Of a DNA stretch of 64,000 bases, positions 1 to 9,817 are shown in pieces. Each line of letters opens with the position of its first letter. The stretch's first letter is position 1. The DNA comes from Lojkania enalia (taxonomy: Eukaryota; Ascomycota; Dothideomycetes; Pleosporales). The notes beneath the pieces were generated by a model. That model saw nothing but the letters and a program-made list of their open reading frames with translations, was not told where the DNA came from and did not search any database. The DNA lies in contig ML986580.1 of assembly GCA_010094045.1 (NCBI GenBank), positions 760,059 to 824,058 on the forward strand, given 5' to 3'. A program made the position numbers and the translations under genes.

Positions 1-950
1 TATGATATACGCTATCACAAGCCGCAAATGCAGCGGATGGGCCTGGTCCCAGTAAATGTCAAACCCAGTCTCTATCGAGAGTGAGGCGAAAAGGCAACAT
101 TAGAAGCTTTTTTGTTGCCACCCTCTGGGTGCAGGGTAATATTTCTAGTTACATGAATGGTTGAATGTTCCTAGTTTGCTTGAAGCTGTGTTGTAGCCAA
201 GTCGTTGTCTAGATCTTCGATGTGAAGTGGAAGAAATACATTCCCCGAAACTCCTATCTTCTTGAGGGCTCGACGAGTCATATTGATAACTAGCAGGTCT
301 AAGTCAGATTCGAGCCACGTGCACGTCCCATTTGATCAGCCCGGCGTTCAAGAGGTTGACAAAATAAATAGAAGCTCATGCATGCGAGATTATCATGCTT
401 GGTTTGATATAATGATACCGAAAATCTAGGTTTGATTAGGTCCCAATTGTATCGACTAGGTGTGGTAGCTGAGCTCCTTTGCCAAAGTCTCCAATTATAA
501 CAATATAGGTTTTGTTAAGCTGAGTGATATGCGTATTAGAGTTTCGGTTTCGTGATCTTTATCTCATTTGAGATACCTGGATCAATTGAGGCTTTTTCAA
601 TCGCTTCGGCTGAGGAAGTAGCTTCGCTAAGAACAAAAGCTCGGAAGACTATTAAGGCAAGCGATTTCTACCTTTCCGCATAGTGATCGCTCGTTCATAA
701 ACTCAATAATCCAGGAGATATTGTCGATCCTCCCTTTGATATCTGCTATTTCTCTATGAGTAGGTTCCCAATAATTCTGTATAAGAGCCACCAATCTAGT
801 GATAAGCTTGAAACCATCTTCTAAAGGACGGAATGCTAGCAATATAGAGCACGGATAGTTCACCAAAACTATAGCCTAGTAACCGATTTACTTAAAGGCT
901 ACTCTTAGGTCAGGACTTCGCTATAAAATGCTAGAGAACGAAGAATATAG

Positions 951-1099
951 TGTCGCGTATCAGGGAGCATCAATTGCTGAGGCAAATATTGATGTATTGA
1001 AGAAGGGTAAGTGACCTGCCTCGGTAGAAGCTGGCAATGGCGAGACTATATAGGCCTGAAAACAGACCAACTATAATAGGATAGTAGAAACATGTGACA
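951..1099 (+). mobile_element. Small TIR element, family A, copy 1 (149 bp)
   Basis: A 149-bp non-coding element. It begins TGTCGCGTAT and ends with the imperfect inverted match ATGTGACA. A perfect 5-bp duplication, TATAG, flanks it (946-950 and 1100-1104). Three more copies lie at 7199-7346, 7930-8274 and 33404-33554. Short length, terminal inverted repeats, target duplication and no ORF make it MITE-like. The parent transposon is not in the window. Confidence 0.7.
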
Positions 1100-3919
1100 T
1101 ATAGTGTGAGTTCCAATTATATTTCAACGCTCTGGGAGAGTATATTATAAAGATAAACAAGTAATTTACTTTTGTCGTATTTATTAAAATAGGAGCGAAT
1201 GGACCTGCGTAAACGCACTGTCTCTCTTGAAATCTGAGGGGTACGCCTAGATTGGCCCATAAATACTAGGACAACATGATTCTGTTTGGTTAGATTGCTG
1301 CGATCGGTGATTCGGGAATGCGCTATTAATACTTGCCCTCCCTGGTGATGGAGGTAGCCACATAAGCTGTGGAGACCTGTAACTGTTTTTGAGAAAACGT
1401 GCGCGAAATCGAGATTCTGCCTACGGAATAGGCTGTATTCAGAACATTTCCATCAACTGAAGAACATGGATCGGGGAACCTAAAGTCGACCTGCGGATAA
1501 CGGGATCACTTTAGAGTAGTACTAGTCTAGCGTAATTAATCTGCTAGCAGTACAACTTGGCATAACAGCGTAGCATATTTATTATCTAAGGTGCGATTTT
1601 CTACTTCTCATCAACATTCACTCCTAGGCCCGCGCGTAAGGCACTACATCCTCTCCAATCCTAAGTGTTTAATCTTAATATCTTTTATTATAGACCTTAC
1701 CATCAGTGCATTAATTGCTCGAATTGAAGTGCTTGAAAACCACGTAACCAATCAAGCCGAAGATCCCGGAAGTAAACAAACGCACAGAGAGCTTCTCGAG
1801 GCTGTCCAGAAGCCTTGTATTGCTCTACAACATTTTGGATAGCTCATTAAAGAGATTCTCTTCGGCGTATGTCTTCAAATAGATATATTCAATTGATCTA
1901 GATGTGAAAAATTAATGTTGACATCTCTCCGCCAATAATTTACTCCTAAATATTGGCGTGGACCTGAGAATATTCAAGTTTATTACAACTACGGAAAAGC
2001 TAGTAACACTACAGGAACTACTTGGCCACACTGGCGCCGAATAGGCACTCCTAGTCCGCATACTTAGGGGCCTTGCCTCAATTTACGCCGTTAATAAGAG
2101 AGACGGGCCTATATGTTGCTAGCAAAATCACTGAGGCATATGCTTCTACCAAAGGTGATGCGGGTACTAAGATTTCTCTACAGCTTAGTCATTCCACGAA
2201 CGCAGCGACTCCCGAAGTACCTAGCCCAAGATAATTATTGTAACCTGGTTGATCCTCGAAATCTTCCTTTCAACTTTGCTTTCGGTCTGAACCTTGGAAT
2301 GGCAAGCAAGCCACCACGAAGAGCTTGGAAGCTTCTAAGAATGCATGACGGCCCAACATGAGGGGCATTTGGTTTGACTTTTATCCACTCGAACAGCAGA
2401 TAATCAATGGGCAGGCCTAGAATCCCGAAGATATCCTCCTTGTAGATGTAAGGTGTCAGCATGGGTCAGATGTTTCAAGAGATAAAGAAATGCTATCCAC
2501 TCAACCCTGGTCGCAAAATTTTGCAGGAGATACCTCTCCCAATCAAGAAAGTTGTCCCGAGCGGCGGGATCGAGGCCATGACGTATGATTTCTTCACTCC
2601 TCAGCCTATTCAAACTACAACTTTGTTTACTTTTTCCACGCGTAGATGATCATAACAAGGACAGGTTCCCGAGTCTACTATTTTTGGAATATCCTCTATG
2701 AATATAATGATTAAAAATGCCGTACCATTCTTCAGGAAACTGTAGCGGCTATGAAGCCTGGTTATTTTAAAGTCTTGGTAAATGAATTTGCCCTTGCCGA
2801 CCGGAGTCCACGTGCGCTTGCAACGCGTTCTGATTTGATAATTAGAGCATTGATTGATGCAGTTGAGAGAACGGAAATCCAGCGGAATGACCTTCTTGAA
2901 TCGGTGGGTTTGAAGATTGGGAGAATTTTGACCAGACAGCGGGAATCGCAAAGTGTTATGGAGGCCTGCTTGCCCTGGATCCATCAATCAAATAGTACCT
3001 TAGTCGGCGATGCCGAAGAGAGGAATAAATCAATGAGAAATTTCATAGCGATAAGATGCACCCGAACAAACCGTTGTGGTATTCACTGTAGTACAAAGAG
3101 GGGTAGATATTGACTTCAGTGAGCGAAAGATCAATGTCAGGCCTTACAACAACTATGTCTGCGTATCTTCTCCTATTATGAGGCATTGTAACTTAATATC
3201 ATTCGAGGTTTTACAAACTTTCCACAATATCCGGAGCTGGGCGCCGGTCTCCAGGCTGAACATCTAGCAACAGCCTTGCCTCAACTAGAAGTTCAGGCGC
3301 GGCTCGAACGGCCTCTTGGAATAAGATTGACGCCTTCGTGGTTGGTCAATAGAAATCCAGCTCACTTATCACTATTTTGGACTGTTCCTACCGACTGTAA
3401 ACCATGTCTAATATAGCAGTCTGTAGTCATAAAAAAAGAGCAGCGCCTGAGAACAGACCAAATGATCCTTAAGTCAAACTTTACAAAGAGAATATCAGAG
3501 AGAATAATCGTCGAGGAGATGACAATAGAGCAGTTCGTAGGGTCAAAAGCGAGAAGTGTATTCAACAATGATTTTTTGTGATAGTAGTCGTAGCGTAAGC
3601 CGCTAATTTATATCCAAGGCCTTGTATCTTTGTTGAAATTGAGTATAGATTAGACCTAGCAATATTTCTGGTCACTATGGGGTCTTCAGCTACTATAGCC
3701 CTAGTTTCCATAGCTGATCCTGTAAGGCTATATAAGGCACAATTCTCGTTGAATAGCCTTGATATCATGTGACACTAGGGCAGACCGTATAAATAGCCTT
3801 GATCCTCCATAGATATCAATCAACGCAGTTCCCGTCCTCATCTATCCCACTCCCTTACAAATTCTCTTAATACTTTCAACCCTACAAGTGGGGATTATAA
3901 CAACGTATCTACTTATATG

Positions 3920-4126
3920 TGTGGTGAGAGGCGAATCTTGTCTCAGGGAGGGAGATGAGGAGCTGAACTGGTTGATTGAAGATGGCCAGCGGGCCATATT
4001 TATGTACATGAAAAAGGGGTATATCAGCTGATATCCAGCGTGATATCCGGCGTGATATCGACCGTGATATCGTACGTCAATATCTGATACAGCTCGGCAG
4101 ACTAGCCGAAAATCCCCATGACAACA
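3920..4126 (+). mobile_element. Small TIR element, family B, copy 1 (about 207 bp)
   Basis: A non-coding element beginning TGTGGTGAGAGG and ending CATGACAACA, with short imperfect terminal inverted repeats (GTTGT type). ATATG is present on both sides if the element ends at 4125. Inside is a tandem run of a 12-bp unit centred on CGTGATATC (about 4027-4072, four units). A second copy at 8054-8246 has one unit fewer. MITE-like and non-autonomous. Confidence 0.6.
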
Positions 4127-4329
4127 TATGTATAAAACTCTGTAAACACTTGTTTGGCTAGTTGATTCTAAACTTCGCGCATACTTTCTTAAAATATTTA
4201 CTGGACTTAGTGATATCTTTGACCGTAAGCTTATAGTGATTACAACTTTGGGATTTTTAATAATCTTTGGAGCTTAAGTTGCCGCGCAAACGATCAACCA
4301 ATTATGAGTTATTCTAGTAAAGTCTTTGT

Positions 4330-5130
4330 CCCCTCTATATAATGCACCCGGCGGTACTTTAACTCATTTAATGCTTTAAAAGGAGTATCTTCCTAACAGA
4401 AATCCTGTTCAACATTGTAGTCTTCCAGATCCCCTTACGATTTCAGGTCATGAATCTGGCTTCCCCACTTGACATAGGTCTACGACTACCGCCTTACGCT
4501 ATTTTCCACCCATAAATTTCCGTCTTTGCACCATAATTGGCAAAACGATTTCGGACGCCAATAATATATGTCCTTTTTGCAGGTACTTTAGTTCAGGATT
4601 TGAGTATCGTTCTTCTTTCTATTGTCCCTGCTAGCCCTTATATCGCTGCTCGGCTGTCCATATACAACGGCATTGCTAGTCTTGGCACGGGGATTTATCT
4701 TGCATGCTTCGTCATGACGCCTTTCACTGTCGAAACTTGAGATAAAGGTTCGTCTTCAGCTCTCCTCCTTCTTCGCCCATCGAGAATATAAGAAAATTAC
4801 TAATTCATTGCGAAGCCGTTGCAAAATCTGCTATGGTACAGTTCCGACACTCGGCGGTGTCTTTGGCGTAGCAACTGCCCCAACCACATTCAACATTACC
4901 ATGCGGTCAAAGCTCGCCGCCGCATCTTTTTCAAATCGGCTATTGATAACCTCCTCCAGAGTTTTCATGTATTAGGGCAGTTACCTCTTCTACAAGCTGA
5001 TATTGTCCACAGAATTTTGGCGGAAGCGTATAATCTACAAAGGAATATCATCACAGGATTTACCGCAGCACAATTATCCGCTGCTATACTGTTGTTGGGA
5101 AAAGGGTAGATTACTATTCTAGCTTTATAT
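4330..5130 (+). pseudogene. Decayed MFS drug-efflux-type transporter (C-terminal half)
   Basis: Translating across frames recovers the order of a fungal DHA-type MFS permease. First comes a segment with IPLRFQVMN and GLRLPPYAIF (about 4428-4500). Next is a membrane segment ending in MTPFTVE (4537-4737). Then comes a QFR..LGGVFGVAT segment (about 4838-4885), and finally AEAYNLQRNIITGF plus AAQLSAAILLLGKG (about 5020-5108). At least three in-frame stops and two frame changes separate these blocks, and the N-terminal half is not recognisable. The gene is therefore dead. It would have been a plasma-membrane exporter, often found in secondary-metabolite or toxin-resistance clusters. The exact ends are uncertain because homology fades into AT-rich DNA. 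Confidence 0.65.
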
Positions 5131-5920
5131 ATGGGTGTCGTAAAAGGTTTTTGGGTTCACCTTTTCTCTATAAGCTGTTGTTGGGAAATCCATGTTTTCC
5201 GTGCTGCCTTATAATCCGTAGCTTTGCCGATACCCCGGTAGCGTCAATCCATGGCCATACCGGTCCAGTGTTTTCTCTTTGAATATTTATTTAGACTTAC
5301 CATTTCTTTGCTTTGCCTTGCCGAGTCAAATTTTTGTTATCTCTGCTTCCACCTTTTTCTGACTCATGGGAACGTGATTTGATATGATCAAAGGGTAGTG
5401 AAAGGACATGTCCTATGATTCCCATATCTGGACGTAGAGAACAATACAAAGATCCCCGAAAGCCACGGCGCCTCTAAGAGACTCTCATCAATGAATTTTC
5501 TCGGATTTTCAACGAAAACTTTGCCAATGCCAAAACAGCAAAGATAAACAATGCAGCATTCGTAGTTGAATCTTGCAATGCATAATAGAAGGCGTTAAGT
5601 GACAGTTTGCTCGCATGTTTTGGCGTATCTAGGACATTACCTCTATCTACTTGCACAGCTTTTGAATCTTCAAAGGCAGAACTGGTAATCCTGTGTTCTT
5701 AGGACAAAAAAAGTTGTATAAGATAGAAATGGGCATCTCTCGAGTGCGATATATCAACGTTCCTTTTATGCCGTTAAGCAATAGGGAATGCTCTGAGCAC
5801 CAAGCTTCTCACGTCCCTATTCGCACCTTAGAGAATCCATTGCGGCCCCAAAATGCATCTCCGCATCTATCCTGTATAACCATTCCTGGAGATGCCTGCG
5901 ATGTGAGCAGCTTTCTTTGC
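5131..5920. other. Intergenic AT-rich DNA
   Basis: No gene, RNA or repeat seen beyond two copies of a 14-bp string (CTGTTGTTGGGAAA) near 5090 and 5173. Confidence 0.5.
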
Positions 5921-6556
5921 TCAGCAGCTGTGCGTTATCCTCCATCCTTGAAAAGGATTATAAGGCGGATTAACGTTTACAAAGCCCCAGTAGTTTGGTG
6001 ACTCTTCTCCAGGTGTGGCGAAGCTCACTTGGAACGTCAGCGTCTTATTGCAAGGAGTCCTATTAATGCTGATCCGATTGCCGCCCTTCTTATAGTCTCG
6101 AACTTGTGGAGGACTTAGGTTCAAGGAGCCAAAGGTGTCATTTTCACTCGTATTGTGGCCGACAAAGGTCTCGTACGTAGCAGGAGCCGAGGGTTCGCGT
6201 GAAACTTGGCGGATGTCGATAACAGGGTTTGGTCCATGTGCAGTCATCATATCGGTCTCGGGCAAATAGAGCTCCAGCTGGCATTCGGAGGCATTGGCCG
6301 GGATATCGTCGAATTGGATCTGAGTGACGACCTCGGTATCCGGGGTACGAAGTACCATATTATACCAACTTTCAGGAAGCGTTATATTTGGGTACCGCGA
6401 GTTCAAGAGGTGGATCTCGGTGGCCCAGGCGATTTGACATGACTTGCTCGGGGTCGTTGCGGGAGTTGGAGGCTCGCTAGAGCATAATGGCGAAGCCGGA
6501 GAAGGGATCGCTTTCTTGACCAAGAGCACAAAGATGATTAGGAATGAGGTGAGCAT
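5921..6556 (-). CDS. Small secreted protein, But2 C-terminal-like
   Basis: A 211-aa single-exon ORF. The ATG at 6556 is preferred because the protein then opens with a signal peptide (residues 1 to about 20, MLTSFLIIFVLLVKKAIPSP); the frame stays open upstream but would bury it. The mature part has five Cys and several N-glycosylation sequons (NIT, NAS, NTS, NDT). Its pattern, IQFDDIPANASECQLELYLP followed later by a GFVNVNPPYNPFQGW stretch and a terminal HSC, resembles fungal secreted proteins annotated with the But2 C-terminal domain. Function in the cell wall or outside the cell is inferred only. It is the one undamaged gene in an otherwise decayed 9.8-kb block, so it may be recent or under selection. 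No intron is evident. Confidence 0.55.
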   Translation of the reverse strand: MLTSFLIIFVLLVKKAIPSPASPLCSSEPPTPATTPSKSCQIAWATEIHLLNSRYPNITLPESWYNMVLRTPDTEVVTQIQFDDIPANASECQLELYLPETDMMTAHGPNPVIDIRQVSREPSAPATYETFVGHNTSENDTFGSLNLSPPQVRDYKKGGNRISINRTPCNKTLTFQVSFATPGEESPNYWGFVNVNPPYNPFQGWRITHSC

Positions 6557-7198
6557 TCTGACCGGACGCTGTCTTATGACTTTCCAATAGAAACTAAGGT
6601 AAATGAAATGATTGTGTAGGATCAAGGTAGGATGGAAAATATCCACGAAACGCGCCGTTGAACGAGAATATGGAGGATTACGAAGGAAAACAGAAGCCTC
6701 GAGATGAGTTATTACGTTTACGCGCTCCCGAAGAACACGAAGAAAGAGCGAACTTCCCTGTCTCCGTTAGTTCAAGCGCCCGGGTAGGACCTCAAAAGGT
6801 TGATTGTAGCTTCCATTGTGGGTGTTGAAAATTTGAAACGCGTAAAAGCGGGCGAAGGTGAGCTAAGTAGAGAACATATTATCGAAAGGGACTGCCTACC
6901 TAGCTACAATTTTAAAAGCCATAAGAAATTAAATTATTCTCGCGTCGGTGTCAGCTTAACCAAAAAGGGTGAGATCTTAATAAGATCGTCGCAAAATGCA
7001 AGACATTATCACCCCCAACGAGAATAACGACAATATCCCGTAAGCGGCCGTGTTATACCCTGCGTTGTCATCTCGTGATACCTGTTACATTTAGTTCGAG
7101 TGTGTAGTATTATCGAAGGGGTATTCTCGAGGTGGATATATGTCACGATGCCAGAGGGGAGAAATGGCAGCCAAAAGTGGTGTGAATTGAGGGGTATC

Positions 7199-7346
7199 TG
7201 TCACGTGTTCTACTATCATATTATAGTTGGTCTGTTTTCAGGCCTATATAGTCTCGCCATCGCCAGCTTCTACCGAGGCAGGTCACTTGCCCTCCTTCAA
7301 TACATCAATATTTGCCTCAGCAATTGATGCTGCCTGATACGCGAGA
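7199..7346 (-). mobile_element. Small TIR element, family A, copy 2
   Basis: 148 bp, inverted relative to copy 1, from TGTCACGTGTTC to GATACGCGAGA. The flanks GTATC and GCATC differ by one C/T change and probably represent a mutated 5-bp target duplication. Confidence 0.65.
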
Positions 7347-7929
7347 GCATCGAGGGTCTACATATAGGCAGGATGTAGCTGACGTAATAGCCGAATATCC
7401 AGCGTGACATACCCCCCCATCTCGAAATGAACAGTGTAGAGCTGCAAAAGACCCAAGATGAAAACATATACTAAGCCAAAATAAGAAAATTAGATAGGAC
7501 TAGGTGGTAATAGAGCGCTAAGATAGGCTGAAACAAAAGCTGCCCCCTAAGATAAGATTCCACAATAATTCTATATTTCCGTTGACGTTGTACGCTTAAG
7601 AGAACGTTTGAGTCGTAAAAACCTCAGAATCGACATTATATAGTGATCGCTGATCGCTCGCTATCCGCTCGCTCGTTTTCCTGCCCCAGGTATAATCATC
7701 CGGTATTCGATATAGCGTCTTCCATCATGAGGGCGCGTTAATTATAGTATTCGTTATGCAGGGAAAGACTCAGTATGTCGGTGCGGCTGAAAAGTTCGAC
7801 GAGGCTTCGTAGGTGCGCAGTAATATACGATCGTCCGTAGGCGCTTAAAGATAGATTGACGAAAGGACAATTAGCTTAACCCTCTCTAAATCAATGGATC
7901 AATCAGTGGCGAAAATCCGGGCTCATAAC

Positions 7930-8274
7930 TGTCGCGTATCAGGCAGCATCAATTGCTGAGGCAAATATTGATGTATTGAAGGAGGGTAAGTGGCCTGCCT
8001 AGCTAGAGGCTGGCAATGGCGAGACTATATAGGCCTGAAAACAGACCAACTATTGTTGTGAGAGGCGAATCTTATCTCAGGGAGGGAGATGAGGAACTGA
8101 ACTACTTGATTGAAGATGGCCAGCGGGCCATATTTATGTACATGGAAAAGGGGTTTATCAGCTGATATCCAGCGTGATATCGACCGTGATATTGTACGAC
8201 GATATCTAATACAGCTCGGCATACCTGCCAAAATCCCCATGACAACTATTATAGGATAGTAGAAACACGTGACA
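7930..8274 (+). mobile_element. Small TIR element, family A, copy 3, interrupted
   Basis: Family A element from TGTCGCGTATC to CACGTGACA. It is split after its AACTAT sequence by a 193-bp family B element plus a short duplication. Removing these leaves about 149 bp, the size of copy 1. The 5-bp flanks (ATAAC, ATATA) do not match well. Confidence 0.7.
8054..8246 (+). mobile_element. Small TIR element, family B, copy 2, nested
   Basis: 193 bp, TGTTGTGAGAGG to CCCCATGACAAC, inserted inside a family A element. TAT is repeated on both sides (8051-8053 and 8247-8249), which fits a short target duplication. It carries three of the 12-bp GTGATATC units where copy 1 has four. Confidence 0.65.
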
Positions 8275-9817
8275 ATATATAACATACAGGAGAAAATCCA
8301 GATGGAATTCACATGGTGATGGCGTGGGCATATTGAAGCCTATCGAAATCTAGAGAGAGATACAAAGAACGCGGGGCTGACTCCTTAAACCTAAACTGAT
8401 TGCGAAAAGGCCCTCATTACGAACAATACTAACTGCAACAGGCTGCGGCGTTTATCAATTTACATCTGAACTCCCTCTGGCATGATTCACACGCGAATTT
8501 TAAAGTCTTTGGTTTTTCTATAGCTGGAGAGTAGTATTGGGTAAGACACTCCCTAAGTTTACTGCCGTCATGCAATTCATTTGGCATGCCCTGCGATCGG
8601 CGTTTGAATCATACTTCATTACACTACATTTACTTCCGTTCAGCATAGATTATCAATGTACACCAATATAAAATTCGAGGTCTCATTCCCCTAATTAAAT
8701 ATTTGTGAAGGTTTTTGAGACTGAAAAGGCTGTAAATCTTCCTTCTGTCCATTAGAATGCCGGTTCACGGCTTGCTTGCAATCAGCCCTCAGCCTTATTA
8801 AGGAATGCAGGCAATCTATCAGCCGCATTATATGTTCAAGCCCCGTCGAATTTTACCTCGTATATGCATACCGCTTTTCCTTTAAGAGAAGGCTTACTGG
8901 AAATAATAACTGATTCAGAGGGTTATGAACGGTATGTCGCGCATTGATGCAAGACATCCTGTGCACTCTTAGCATACACTTTTTCAACGGAAATCACTCT
9001 GCAAGGACAGGGCTCGGGCACGTCCATAAAGTTAAAAGCGTCTCTCCTACCAAAAAATCCATAATAGGCGGCGGATTTTAATTTTTATGTATATCTCAAC
9101 ACTATGGACTCTAGTTGTCGATTTGACCTTTCTACAAACAGCTGCGGATTGTTTTTATAGTTTCTATGCGCAAAAGGTCAACTCCAGCGGACTTTTCCAG
9201 CCCCATGCAGTCAATAGTGCGGCACTATTTGTTCCAAGCTACCGATTAAGCCTCTTTTGAATTAAGCCTGATAATTGCTAATAGAGTTCGTGTCCACCTG
9301 CCATTTTCGTCAAACTCTATCTACAGTGGCTGGTGGAACAATAAAGCCGCCAAACGCCTCGCTCTCGCGGAACTATTATTACGGGCCAATAACATGGAAA
9401 TAACCCTCACGCAATTGGAACCGCTCGTGTGCACATATATGCCACTTTCCACGCTTCAATACCGGCCTTATTTTATGGCCAGCAAGCTAGGGAATTATGG
9501 TAGGCCTAACACTGTGTTGACATGGTAATACACGTTGAGGACCCCCGTCCATATCCGATCTTCTTTCATAGTATCAGGCCCATAAGTTTAGAACCACTCA
9601 ACTAGGATATCATATCATTAGTTACTAAAATGGAATGTGCCTTAGAAGGTCATAGATCCCGAGGGGAAGATGTGAACCGAATTTAGAAAGACATAGTATA
9701 GTAAACTTGTAGCCAGACCACAAAAGCCTGTGAGCTCCAAGCGCTAGTTCCAAATAGGAAATTGCGAAAAGCGATGCAGAAATCCCGAACTCTCCTATAC
9801 CGTGAAAATAAGTGATT

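Larger units (their letters stand above)
1..4329. other. AT-rich gene-poor block without an intact gene
   Basis: About 4.3 kb of AT-rich DNA with stops in all frames. Only short ORFs below about 125 codons are present, and none has a recognisable domain or fungal exon structure. The ORFs on both strands around 2235-3113 have some length, but their codons do not resolve into a family I know. Two small inverted-repeat elements lie here (951-1099 and 3920-4126). The look is that of a RIP-mutated repeat island; this is inferred from the AT bias and from the decayed transporter that follows. Confidence 0.6.
6557..9817. other. AT-rich gene-poor block with small elements
   Basis: Contains family A elements at 7199-7346 and 7930-8274, the second interrupted by a family B element at 8054-8246. 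No intact gene is visible. ORFs are short and interrupted, and no fragment could be assigned to a family. Low-complexity GATCGCT/CGCTCG repeats occur at about 7640-7680. Confidence 0.5.

Noticed and set aside
2235..3113. Overlapping ORFs of 63-125 codons on both strands
   Set aside because: Hydropathy, motifs and codon use do not resolve into any family on either strand; consistent with AT-rich non-coding DNA. Not called as genes.
6206..6442. Plus-strand ORF of 78 codons
   Set aside because: Shadow of the But2-like gene on the other strand.
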